Shown in pieces: positions 55,804 to 63,131 of a stretch of 64,000 nt of DNA (position 1 is its first letter; the number at the start of each line of letters is the position of its first letter). The stretch covers positions 4,340,001 to 4,404,000 of the forward strand of contig NZ_CP040077.1 in NCBI RefSeq assembly GCF_005280735.1, in the 5' to 3' direction. A program made the translations under genes and the position numbers. Below the pieces are notes generated by a model. That model worked only from the letters and a program-made list of their open reading frames with translations, ran no database searches and was not told the DNA's origin. The DNA is from Trinickia violacea (GTDB taxonomy: Bacteria > Pseudomonadota > Gammaproteobacteria > Burkholderiales > Burkholderiaceae).

Positions 55804-56172
55804 TTACAGCACTTCCGGCGCCAGCGAAACGATCTTCATGAATCGTTCGCTACGCAGCTCACGCGTGACCGGCCCGAAAATGCGGGTGCCGATGGGCTCA
55901 AGCTTGGTATTCAAAAGCACGGCGGCGTTGCCATCGAACTTGATCAGCGAGCCGTCTTGACGGCGCACGCCCTTGGCGGTGCGAACCACCACGGCGTTGT
56001 AAATCTCGCCTTTCTTCACGCGCCCGCGCGGCGTTGCCTCTTTGACGCTCACCTTGATGATGTCGCCGATGTTGGCGTAACGACGCTTCGAGCCGCCGAG
56101 CACCTTGATGCACATGACTTCACGCGCACCCGTGTTGTCGGCCACTTCAAGCCGAGTTTCGGTCTGGATCAT
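55804..56172 (-). CDS. rplN: 50S ribosomal protein L14, first gene of the spc operon
   Basis: The 122-residue protein starts MIQTETRLEVADNTGAREVM and ends GPVTRELRSERFMKIVSLAPEVL. It lies 305 bp from rpsQ; that gap contains its promoter and a leader of about 220 nt. Confidence 0.99.
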   Translation of the reverse strand: MIQTETRLEVADNTGAREVMCIKVLGGSKRRYANIGDIIKVSVKEATPRGRVKKGEIYNAVVVRTAKGVRRQDGSLIKFDGNAAVLLNTKLEPIGTRIFGPVTRELRSERFMKIVSLAPEVL

Positions 56173-56389
56173 GGTTTATCTTTCCCAACTTAATCCGATT
56201 GCACCACCATGGCGCATCCGGTCAGTCTTGGTCCCGTCAGCCGTACTGCATTGCTCAGCTGCTTGGGTCAGAACAGCAGCGACGGCAAACGAAACCCGCC
56301 ATCGCAATCAGGTGAATCCTTCGGAGAGGCATGGCGCCCATCCGCTTCCCCCACCAACTTCGCCCGCGACGGGGCTCCCATAAAGAGGG
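56173..56389 (-). promoter_or_regulatory. Untranslated leader of the spc operon
   Basis: Between the predicted transcript start (about 56392) and rplN there is about 217 nt with no plausible gene. It may host autoregulatory structure, but I see no strong hairpin in it. A GGGAAAGATAAACC ribosome-binding region precedes rplN. Confidence 0.55.
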
Positions 56390-56426
56390 AAGACCGAGAT
56401 TATAACAAATAATCTCGGTCTTGCAA
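56390..56426 (-). promoter_or_regulatory. spc operon promoter overlapping a 13-bp inverted repeat
   Basis: On the minus strand TTGCAA (56426-56421) and a perfect TATAAT (56404-56399) are 16 bp apart. The -10 and spacer lie within an exact inverted repeat (arms 56390-56402 and 56410-56422, loop 7 nt). The hairpin could also end S10-operon transcripts coming from rpsQ. Confidence 0.72.
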
Positions 56427-56477
56427 GCGAAATCTACTGCGATTTCAACTACTTCTACTACTCAAGCTGCCGCAGTC

Positions 56478-56750
56478 TTAGATGACGCGGGCGGCTTCGA
56501 CCAGGCGGGACACGGTCCAGGCTTTCGTCTTCGAGATCGGACGGGTTTCCTGGATTTCAACGAGGTCGCCCTCGTTGTACGTGTTCGCGTCGTCATGCGC
56601 GTGGTACTTCTTCGAGCGAACGACATACTTCCCGTAGATCGGGTGCTTCACGCGGTGCTCGACCAGCACGGTGACAGTCTTGTCCATCTTGTTGCTGACG
56701 ACCTTGCCGACCAGCGTCCGCTTGAGCGAGGTTTTTACGCTATCGTTCAT
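56478..56750 (-). CDS. rpsQ: 30S ribosomal protein S17, last gene of the S10 operon
   Basis: The 90-residue protein has KRTLVGKVVSNKMDKTVTVLVE and HDDANTYNEGDLVEIQETRPISKTK, the S17 OB-fold pattern. Its ATG overlaps the rpmC stop by 4 bp. A ~300-bp regulatory gap follows. Confidence 0.99.
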   Translation of the reverse strand: MNDSVKTSLKRTLVGKVVSNKMDKTVTVLVEHRVKHPIYGKYVVRSKKYHAHDDANTYNEGDLVEIQETRPISKTKAWTVSRLVEAARVI

Positions 56751-56941
56751 TTCTGGTTCGCCTTCTCAGTCAGGACGGTCCGCACACGTGCGATGTCGCG
56801 ACGAACCTTCTTCAGCTGGCTCGTGTTCGTGAGCTGCTGAGTCGCGAGTTGCATGCGCAGGCCGAATTGCGCCTTCAAAAGGTCCGACAGCTCTTTGTCG
56901 AGCGCGGCCTTGTCTTTCTGGTGAAGTTCGGAAGCCTTCAT
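56747..56941 (-). CDS. rpmC: 50S ribosomal protein L29
   Basis: A 64-residue two-helix protein, MKASELHQKDKAALDKELSD, with FGLRMQLATQQLTNTSQLKKVR. It overlaps rpsQ (ATGA) and follows rplP by 10 bp. Confidence 0.98.
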   Translation of the reverse strand: MKASELHQKDKAALDKELSDLLKAQFGLRMQLATQQLTNTSQLKKVRRDIARVRTVLTEKANQK

Positions 56942-56951
56942 CATTTGCTCC

Positions 56952-57368
56952 TTAGGCGCCGAGCTGACGCACGATGAAGGTCGTCTTCAGCGGCAGCTTC
57001 GCTGCAGCCAGACGGAACGCCTCACGCGCCAGTTCTTCGGTTACGCCGTCCATTTCGTACAGCATCTTGCCCGGTTGAATCTCGGCGACGTAGTACTCAG
57101 GGTTACCCTTACCGTTACCCATCCGCACTTCGGCCGGCTTTTGCGAGATCGGCTTGTCCGGGAAAATGCGAATCCAGATGCGGCCACCGCGCTTGATGTG
57201 ACGCGTCATTGCACGACGCGCCGCTTCAATTTGACGCGCGGTCAGACGGCCACGACCGATAGCCTTCAGGCCGAACTCACCGAACGACACGGCGTTGCCG
57301 CGCGTCGCGATACCGGTGTTACGACCCTTCTGCTCTTTGCGATACTTCCTGCGTTTCGGTTGCAGCAT
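56952..57368 (-). CDS. rplP: 50S ribosomal protein L16
   Basis: The 138-residue protein starts MLQPKRRKYRKEQKGRNTG and contains RRAMTRHIKRGGRIWIRIFPDKP and the GNPEYYVAEIQPGKMLYEM loop. The Arg of the RPAEVRMGKGKG-type loop reads PAEVRMGNGKGNPE. It follows rpsC by 2 bp. Confidence 0.99.
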   Translation of the reverse strand: MLQPKRRKYRKEQKGRNTGIATRGNAVSFGEFGLKAIGRGRLTARQIEAARRAMTRHIKRGGRIWIRIFPDKPISQKPAEVRMGNGKGNPEYYVAEIQPGKMLYEMDGVTEELAREAFRLAAAKLPLKTTFIVRQLGA

Positions 57369-57370
57369 CG

Positions 57371-58183
57371 TTATTCTCCAGTCTTGCCGTCGCCGCCGGC
57401 GCCGCCAGCACCACCGCTACGACGCGGGCCACCGCGACGAGCACCTGCCGGCGCACCTTCGCCATCACGACGCGGACGGCGATCGCCACCCGGACGTGCG
57501 TTGCGGCGCGGACGCTTTTCTTCAGCGACTTCTTCCACCACCGGCGCGTCGTTGCGGCCCAGGGTATCGCCCTTGTAGACCCACACCTTGACGCCGATGA
57601 TGCCGTACGTCGTCTTCGCTTCCGAGGTTGCGTAGTCGATGTCCGCACGCAGCGTGTGCAGCGGCACGCGGCCTTCGCGATACCACTCGGTACGAGCGAT
57701 TTCGATACCGTTCAGACGGCCGGCGCTCATGATCTTGATGCCTTGGGCGCCAAGACGCATCGCGTTTTGCATCGCACGCTTCATCGCGCGGCGGAACATG
57801 ATCCGGCGCTCGAGCTGTTGCGTGATCGAATCGGCGATCAGTTGAGCATCGGTTTCCGGCTTGCGGATTTCTTCGATGTTCACGTGAACCGGAACGCCCA
57901 TGCGCTTTTGCAGCTCGGACTTCAGCAGTTCGATGTCCTCGCCCTTCTTGCCGATAACGACACCCGGACGCGAGCTGAAAATCGTGATGCGAGCGTTCTT
58001 CGCCGGACGCTCGATGACGACGCGGCCAACCGAAGCGTTCTTCAGCTTCTTCTTCAGGTATTCACGAACACCGATGTCTTCCTGCAACATCGCCGCGAAA
58101 TTGTTGTTGTTCGCGTACCAACGCGACGCCCAATTGCGGCTGACGGCCAAACGGAAGCCAGTCGGATGAATTTTCTGTCCCAT
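57371..58183 (-). CDS. rpsC: 30S ribosomal protein S3 with long Arg/Gly tail
   Basis: The first ~215 residues are a standard S3: MGQKIHPTGFRLAVSRNW, the KH domain VVIGKKGEDIELLK, and RTEWYREGRVPLHTLRADIDY. After GRNDAPVVEEVAEEKRPRRN the protein continues with about 50 residues rich in Arg, Gly, Pro and Ala, giving 270 residues compared with 233 in E. coli. The tail is probably disordered and RNA-binding. S3 forms part of the mRNA entry channel. Confidence 0.98.
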   Translation of the reverse strand: MGQKIHPTGFRLAVSRNWASRWYANNNNFAAMLQEDIGVREYLKKKLKNASVGRVVIERPAKNARITIFSSRPGVVIGKKGEDIELLKSELQKRMGVPVHVNIEEIRKPETDAQLIADSITQQLERRIMFRRAMKRAMQNAMRLGAQGIKIMSAGRLNGIEIARTEWYREGRVPLHTLRADIDYATSEAKTTYGIIGVKVWVYKGDTLGRNDAPVVEEVAEEKRPRRNARPGGDRRPRRDGEGAPAGARRGGPRRSGGAGGAGGDGKTGE

Positions 58184-58194
58184 CGTATGACCCC

Positions 58195-58524
58195 TTAATT
58201 CCCGACCGTCACAGTGATGTGACAGGATTGCTTCTCAATGCGGTTGCCGCGGCCTTTGGCGCGCGCGGTGAAACGCTTGAGCGATGCAGCCTTGTCGACG
58301 TAGATGCTCTTGATCTTGAGCTCGTCGATATCGGCGCCTTCGTTGTGCTCCGCATTCGCGATTGCCGACAGCACAACCTTTTTCACGATGCCAGCCGCTT
58401 TCTTCGGCGAGAACGTCAGAACGTTCAGCGCCTTGTCGACCGGCAGACCGCGGATCTGGTCAGCCACAAGGCGCGTCTTCTGCGCCGAGATGCGGGCACC
58501 GCGATGAATTGCTTTCACTTCCAT
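58195..58524 (-). CDS. rplV: 50S ribosomal protein L22
   Basis: The 109-residue protein has [22 protein letters not shown] and the beta-hairpin [21 protein letters not shown] that lines the exit tunnel. It follows rpsS by 12 bp. Confidence 0.99.
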
Positions 58525-58536
58525 CTTGATTGCCCC

Positions 58537-58812
58537 TTATTTCTTGGCCTTCTTGTCGGCTGCGTGACCCTTGAACGTGCGGGTCAATGCGAACTCGCCA
58601 AGCTTGTGGCCGACCATGTTTTCCGAGATGTACACCGGAACGTGTTGACGGCCGTTGTGAACGGCGATCGTCAGACCGATGAAATCCGGGAGGATCGTCG
58701 AGCGACGCGACCAAGTCTTGATTGGCTTCTTGTCGCGCGAAGCTGCAGCCGCCTCAACTTTCTTCAGCAAATGGGCGTCGCAGAACGGACCTTTTTTGAT
58801 TGAACGTGCCAT
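58537..58812 (-). CDS. rpsS: 30S ribosomal protein S19
   Basis: The 91-residue protein starts MARSIKKGPFCDAHLLKKVE and has the conserved WSRRSTILPDFIGLTIAVHNG and GEFALTRTFKGHAADKK blocks. Confidence 0.99.
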   Translation of the reverse strand: MARSIKKGPFCDAHLLKKVEAAAASRDKKPIKTWSRRSTILPDFIGLTIAVHNGRQHVPVYISENMVGHKLGEFALTRTFKGHAADKKAKK

Positions 58813-58822
58813 TGCCTACTCC

Positions 58823-59650
58823 TTAACGCTTGTGACGGCGCTGGACGATCATCGTCGTCGTGCGCTTGTTGCTGCGGGTGCGATAGCCCTTCGTCGGCGT
58901 GCCCCACGGGCTCACCGGATCGCGACCTGCTGCCGTCTTGCCTTCACCACCGCCGTGCGGGTGATCGACCGGGTTCATTGCAACGCCACGCACCGTCGGA
59001 CGGATACCGCGCCAGCGGTTCGCGCCAGCCTTACCGATTTGACGGAGGCTATGCTCTTCGTTGCCCACTTCACCGATCGTCGCGCGGCACTCGACGTGCA
59101 CGCGGCGAATTTCGCCCGAACGCAGACGGACCTGCGCGTAGACACCTTCGCGAGCCAGCAGCATGGCCGACGTACCAGCCGAACGCGCCATTTGCGCGCC
59201 CTTGCCCGGCAGCATCTCGATGCAGTGGATCGTCGTACCGACCGGAATGTTGCGGATCGGCAGCGTGTTGCCTGCCTTGATCGGCGCTTCCGAACCGGAC
59301 ATCAGCTGTTGGCCCACCACGACGCCCTTCGGCGCGATGATGTAGCGACGTTCGCCGTCGGCGTACAGCACGAGCGCGATGTTCGCGCTACGGTTCGGGT
59401 CGTACTCGAGACGCTCGACCTTGGCCGGAATGCCGTCTTTCGTGCGACGGAAGTCGACGACACGGTAGTGCTGCTTGTGACCGCCGCCTTGGTGGCGCGT
59501 CGTCACGTGACCGTTGTTGTTACGGCCGGCAGCCTTGCTCTGCGGCTCGAGCAGCTGCGCAAACGGCTTGCCCTTATGCAGATCCTTGTTGACCACCTTC
59601 ACCATCGCGCGGCGACCCGGCGAGGTCGGCTTAACTTTCACGATTGCCAT
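58823..59650 (-). CDS. rplB: 50S ribosomal protein L2
   Basis: The 275-residue protein contains the SH3/OB RNA-binding core (GHVTTRHQGGGHKQHYRVVDF) and the peptidyl-transferase-proximal signature GVAMNPVDHPHGGGEGK. It follows rplW by 2 bp. Confidence 0.99.
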   Translation of the reverse strand: MAIVKVKPTSPGRRAMVKVVNKDLHKGKPFAQLLEPQSKAAGRNNNGHVTTRHQGGGHKQHYRVVDFRRTKDGIPAKVERLEYDPNRSANIALVLYADGERRYIIAPKGVVVGQQLMSGSEAPIKAGNTLPIRNIPVGTTIHCIEMLPGKGAQMARSAGTSAMLLAREGVYAQVRLRSGEIRRVHVECRATIGEVGNEEHSLRQIGKAGANRWRGIRPTVRGVAMNPVDHPHGGGEGKTAAGRDPVSPWGTPTKGYRTRSNKRTTTMIVQRRHKR

Positions 59651-59652
59651 GA

Positions 59653-59967
59653 TTACTTGGCCTCCGCTTCAAAGTTGATTTCCTGGCCGGGCTTCAGGCA
59701 GACGTACGCCTTCTTCACGTCCTTACGGCGGCCCATGCCAAAGCGGTTACGCTTGACCTTGCCTTTCACGTTCAGAACGTTGACGGAATCGACTTCCACC
59801 TTGAACAGCAGTTCGACCGCAGCCTTCACTTCCTGCTTCGTGGCATCGGGCGCGACTTCGAACACGACTTGCTCGTTCTTGTCGGCCACCAGCGTCGCCT
59901 TTTCGGAGATCACCGGCGCGAGCAGGACCTGCATCAAACGATGATCGTTCTTGCGAATCTCGCTCAT
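59653..59967 (-). CDS. rplW: 50S ribosomal protein L23
   Basis: The 104-residue protein contains LAPVISEKATLVADKNEQVVFEV in family order and VNVLNVKGKVKRNRFGMGRRKD. It sits at the tunnel exit and binds trigger factor and SRP. Its start overlaps the rplD stop by 4 bp. Confidence 0.99.
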   Translation of the reverse strand: MSEIRKNDHRLMQVLLAPVISEKATLVADKNEQVVFEVAPDATKQEVKAAVELLFKVEVDSVNVLNVKGKVKRNRFGMGRRKDVKKAYVCLKPGQEINFEAEAK

Positions 59968-60584
59968 GACAGCAACTCCTCGATCTGGGCGACCGCTGCC
60001 TTCGTGATCAGGACTTTCTTGAAGTAGATCAGCGAGAGCGGGTCGGCGTAACGCGGCTCGACAACCGCCACGTGGGCGAGGTTGCGCGACGCGAGGTAGA
60101 GGTTCTCGTCGACCGTGTCGGTGATGACCAGCACGGAATCGAGACCCATGGCCTTGAATTTTTCAGCCAGCAGCTTGGTCTTCGGCGCTTCGAGGATGAT
60201 GTCCTCGACGACCGACAGACGGCCTTCGCGGGCCAGCTGCGAGAAGATCGAGCAGAGACCTGCGCGATGCATCTTCTTGTTGACCTTGTGCGAGAAGTTT
60301 TCTTCCGGCGAGTTCGGGAAGATGCGACCACCGCCGCGCCACAACGGGCTCGACGACATACCGGCACGAGCACGGCCCGTACCCTTTTGACGCCACGGCT
60401 TCTTGGTCGTGTGCTTGACTTGCTCACGGTCCTTCTGCGCGCGGTTGCCGCTGCGTGCATTGGCTTGGTAAGCCACCACGATCTGGTGGATCAGCGCTTC
60501 GTTGTAGTCGCGGCCGAACACTGCGTCCGACGCGGTCACACCTGCACCTTCCTGACCGTTTGCGTTCAGGAGCTTAAGTTCCAT
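59964..60584 (-). CDS. rplD: 50S ribosomal protein L4
   Basis: The 206-residue protein has the extended tunnel loop KKPWRQKGTGRARAGMSSSPLWRGGG and the FSHKVNKKMHR region. In E. coli L4 autoregulates the S10 operon. Its ATG overlaps the rplC stop by 1 bp (TAATG). Confidence 0.99.
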   Translation of the reverse strand: MELKLLNANGQEGAGVTASDAVFGRDYNEALIHQIVVAYQANARSGNRAQKDREQVKHTTKKPWRQKGTGRARAGMSSSPLWRGGGRIFPNSPEENFSHKVNKKMHRAGLCSIFSQLAREGRLSVVEDIILEAPKTKLLAEKFKAMGLDSVLVITDTVDENLYLASRNLAHVAVVEPRYADPLSLIYFKKVLITKAAVAQIEELLS

Positions 60585-61243
60585 TATTTCGCTCCTTTCA
60601 CGGCACGCGCCTTGACAGCCGGCGTCACGAAAACCTTGCCGCCCTTAGCACCCGGAACGGCACCCTTGACCAGCAGCAGCTTGCGTTCAGCGTCGATGCG
60701 AGCGATTTCGAGGTTCTGCACCGTCACCGTCTCGTCACCCATGTGACCGGTCATGCGCTTACCCGGGAACACACGGCCCGGATCCTGCGCCATACCGATC
60801 GAGCCAGGCACGTTGTGCGAACGCGAGTTACCGTGCGAAGCGCGGCCCGAGCTGAAGTTGTAGCGCTTGATGGTACCGGCATAGCCTTTACCGATCGACA
60901 CGCCTTGCACGTCGATTTTCTGGCCGACTTCGAAGAGGTCGACACCGATCACGGCGCCGGCGGAAAGCTCGGCAGCCTTGGCGGCATCGATCTTGAATTC
61001 TTTGAGGACTTCACCGGCTTGAACACCGGCTTTGGCGAGATGACCTGCCAGCGGCTTCGTCACGCGCGAAGCACGACGCTCACCGAATGCAACTTGAACG
61101 GCGGTATAACCATCCGTTTCAACAGTCTTGATCTGCGTCACGCGGTTGTCGGACACGTCCAGCACGGTGACGGGAATCGAATCCCCTTCAGCCGTGAAGA
61201 TACGGGTCATGCCAACCTTGCGACCTACGAGTCCAAGGCTCAT
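60584..61243 (-). CDS. rplC: 50S ribosomal protein L3
   Basis: The 219-residue protein starts MSLGLVGRKVGMTRIFTAEG; the internal loop with SRSHNVPGSIGMAQDPGRVF and GKRMTGHMGDETVTVQN contains the glutamine methylation region of PrmB targets. It starts a subunit with its own predicted promoter in the 200-bp gap from rpsJ. Confidence 0.99.
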   Translation of the reverse strand: MSLGLVGRKVGMTRIFTAEGDSIPVTVLDVSDNRVTQIKTVETDGYTAVQVAFGERRASRVTKPLAGHLAKAGVQAGEVLKEFKIDAAKAAELSAGAVIGVDLFEVGQKIDVQGVSIGKGYAGTIKRYNFSSGRASHGNSRSHNVPGSIGMAQDPGRVFPGKRMTGHMGDETVTVQNLEIARIDAERKLLLVKGAVPGAKGGKVFVTPAVKARAVKGAK

Positions 61244-61351
61244 CGTTTTCTCCATTCCCGACTGCGATTGGTCGGGGCTAATTTACAAAATTGCCGGCGA
61301 TTTTCAGCCCAATTGCACGAGCCAAATCACCGACTTTTTTACGCAAATGCG

Positions 61352-61393
61352 CGAAAAGCCTTGCATTATAGCGAGGCTTTTCGTTTTCCGCAA
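61352..61393 (-). promoter_or_regulatory. Promoter upstream of rplC embedded in an inverted repeat
   Basis: On the minus strand TTGCGG (61393-61388) and a perfect TATAAT (61370-61365) are 17 bp apart. The -10 lies in the loop of a perfect 10-bp stem (cgaaaagcct 61352-61361, aggcttttcg 61374-61383). The layout is the same as at the spc promoter. The leader to rplC would be about 115 nt. Confidence 0.68.
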
Positions 61394-61443
61394 GCAATCA
61401 ATGACTTAGCGCCATCGGCATGAGCCGGCGGCGCCTGAAAGCC

Positions 61444-61755
61444 TTATTGCAGCTTGATCTCCACGTCCACGCCGGCCGGCAGGTCGAGCTTCATCAGCGC
61501 GTCGACGGTCTTGTCCGTCGGATCGACGATGTCCATCAGGCGTTGGTGGGTGCGGATTTCGAGCTGATCGCGCGACGTCTTGTTGACGTGCGGCGAACGC
61601 AGGATGTCAAAACGTTGGATGCGGGTCGGCAGGGGCACCGGACCACGAACGATTGCGCCAGTCCGCTTTGCCGTATCGACGATTTCGGCTGCCGATTGAT
61701 CGATCAGACGATAGTCGAATGCTTTCAGGCGAATGCGGATTTTCTGGTTTTGCAT
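61444..61755 (-). CDS. rpsJ: 30S ribosomal protein S10 / NusE
   Basis: The 103-residue protein starts MQNQKIRIRLKAFDYRLIDQ and has GPVPLPTRIQRFDILRSPHVNK. Besides its ribosomal role it joins NusB in antitermination. It lies 137 bp after tuf, across a hairpin, and 200 bp before rplC. Confidence 0.99.
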   Translation of the reverse strand: MQNQKIRIRLKAFDYRLIDQSAAEIVDTAKRTGAIVRGPVPLPTRIQRFDILRSPHVNKTSRDQLEIRTHQRLMDIVDPTDKTVDALMKLDLPAGVDVEIKLQ

Positions 61756-61797
61756 GACGTTTCCTTGGAAAGAGCGAGGCGGTCTTGCACCGCCGGA

Positions 61798-61847
61798 TTA
61801 AAAAAGAACGTGAGGTTGGGCGCTCTCGCGGGAGCGCGCGCCCAACC
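61798..61847 (-). terminator. Terminator-like hairpin between tuf and rpsJ
   Basis: A perfect 10-bp stem (ggttgggcgc/gcgcccaacc, 61814-61823 and 61838-61847) is followed 6 nt later on the minus strand by a T-rich stretch (TTCTTTTTTAA). It starts 46 bp after the tuf stop and probably reduces read-through from the str operon. Confidence 0.65.
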
Positions 61848-61892
61848 CCGGGCACCACTTCTACTGCTTACTGCCACAGCAAACCAGCGATT

Positions 61893-63083
61893 TTACTCGA
61901 TGATCTTAGCGACGACACCTGCGCCGACGGTACGGCCACCTTCGCGGATGGCGAAGCGCAGACCTTCTTCCATCGCGATCGGCGCAATCAGCTTCACCGT
62001 GATCGACACGTTGTCGCCCGGCATCACCATTTCCTTGTCCTTCGGCAACTCGATCGAACCCGTCACGTCCGTCGTACGGAAGTAGAACTGCGGGCGATAG
62101 TTGTTGAAGAACGGCGTGTGGCGGCCGCCTTCGTCCTTGCTCAGCACGTACACTTCAGCCGTGAAGTGCGTGTGCGGCGTGATCGAACCCGGCTTGGCCA
62201 GAACCTGGCCACGCTCCACGTCTTCACGCTTCGTGCCGCGCAGCAGAATACCCACGTTGTCGCCCGCTTGACCTTGGTCCAGCAGCTTGCGGAACATTTC
62301 CACGCCCGTGCAGGTCGTCTTCACCGTCGGCTTGATACCGACGATTTCGATTTCCTCGCCGACCTTCACCACGCCGCGCTCCACGCGACCCGTCACCACC
62401 GTGCCGCGGCCCGAGATCGAGAACACGTCTTCCACCGGCATCAGGAACGCGCCATCCACCGCGCGCTCCGGCGTCGGGATGTACGTGTCCAGCGCGTCGG
62501 CCAGGTTCATGATCGCCACTTCACCCAGCTCGCCCTTGTCGCCTTCCAGCGCCAGCTTGGCCGAACCCTTGATGATCGGCGTGTCGTCGCCCGGGAAGTC
62601 GTACTTCGACAGCAGCTCGCGCACTTCCATTTCCACCAGCTCGAGCAGCTCGGCGTCGTCCACCATGTCGCACTTGTTCAGGAACACGATGATGTACGGC
62701 ACGCCAACCTGACGCGCCAGCAGGATGTGCTCACGCGTTTGCGGCATCGGGCCGTCGGCGGCCGAGCACACCAGGATCGCGCCGTCCATCTGCGCGGCAC
62801 CCGTGATCATGTTCTTCACGTAGTCAGCGTGGCCCGGGCAGTCAACGTGCGCGTAGTGGCGGTTGGCCGTCTCGTACTCGACGTGCGCCGTGTTGATCGT
62901 GATGCCGCGCGCCTTTTCTTCCGGCGCCGCGTCGATCTGGTCGTACGCCTTCGCTTCGCCGCCGAACTTCGCCGTCAGCACCGTCGTGATTGCTGCCGTC
63001 AGCGTGGTCTTGCCATGATCAACGTGACCGATCGTGCCGACGTTCACGTGCGGCTTGGTCCGTTCGAATTTACCTTTAGCCAT
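61893..63083 (-). CDS. tuf: Elongation factor Tu
   Basis: The 396-residue GTPase carries aminoacyl-tRNA to the ribosome. G1 GHVDHGKTTL, G2 KARGITINTAHVEYE, G3 DCPGHADYVKNM and G4 NKCDMVDD are intact; domains 2 and 3 end in REGGRTVGAGVVAKIIE. It lies 48 bp after fusA. A second tuf elsewhere is usual in this family but not visible here. Confidence 0.99.
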   Translation of the reverse strand: MAKGKFERTKPHVNVGTIGHVDHGKTTLTAAITTVLTAKFGGEAKAYDQIDAAPEEKARGITINTAHVEYETANRHYAHVDCPGHADYVKNMITGAAQMDGAILVCSAADGPMPQTREHILLARQVGVPYIIVFLNKCDMVDDAELLELVEMEVRELLSKYDFPGDDTPIIKGSAKLALEGDKGELGEVAIMNLADALDTYIPTPERAVDGAFLMPVEDVFSISGRGTVVTGRVERGVVKVGEEIEIVGIKPTVKTTCTGVEMFRKLLDQGQAGDNVGILLRGTKREDVERGQVLAKPGSITPHTHFTAEVYVLSKDEGGRHTPFFNNYRPQFYFRTTDVTGSIELPKDKEMVMPGDNVSITVKLIAPIAMEEGLRFAIREGGRTVGAGVVAKIIE

Positions 63084-63131
63084 GATTCTCTTCTTTCAAA
63101 AAAGTTGTTCGGTGAATGACTTGCCGAATGA

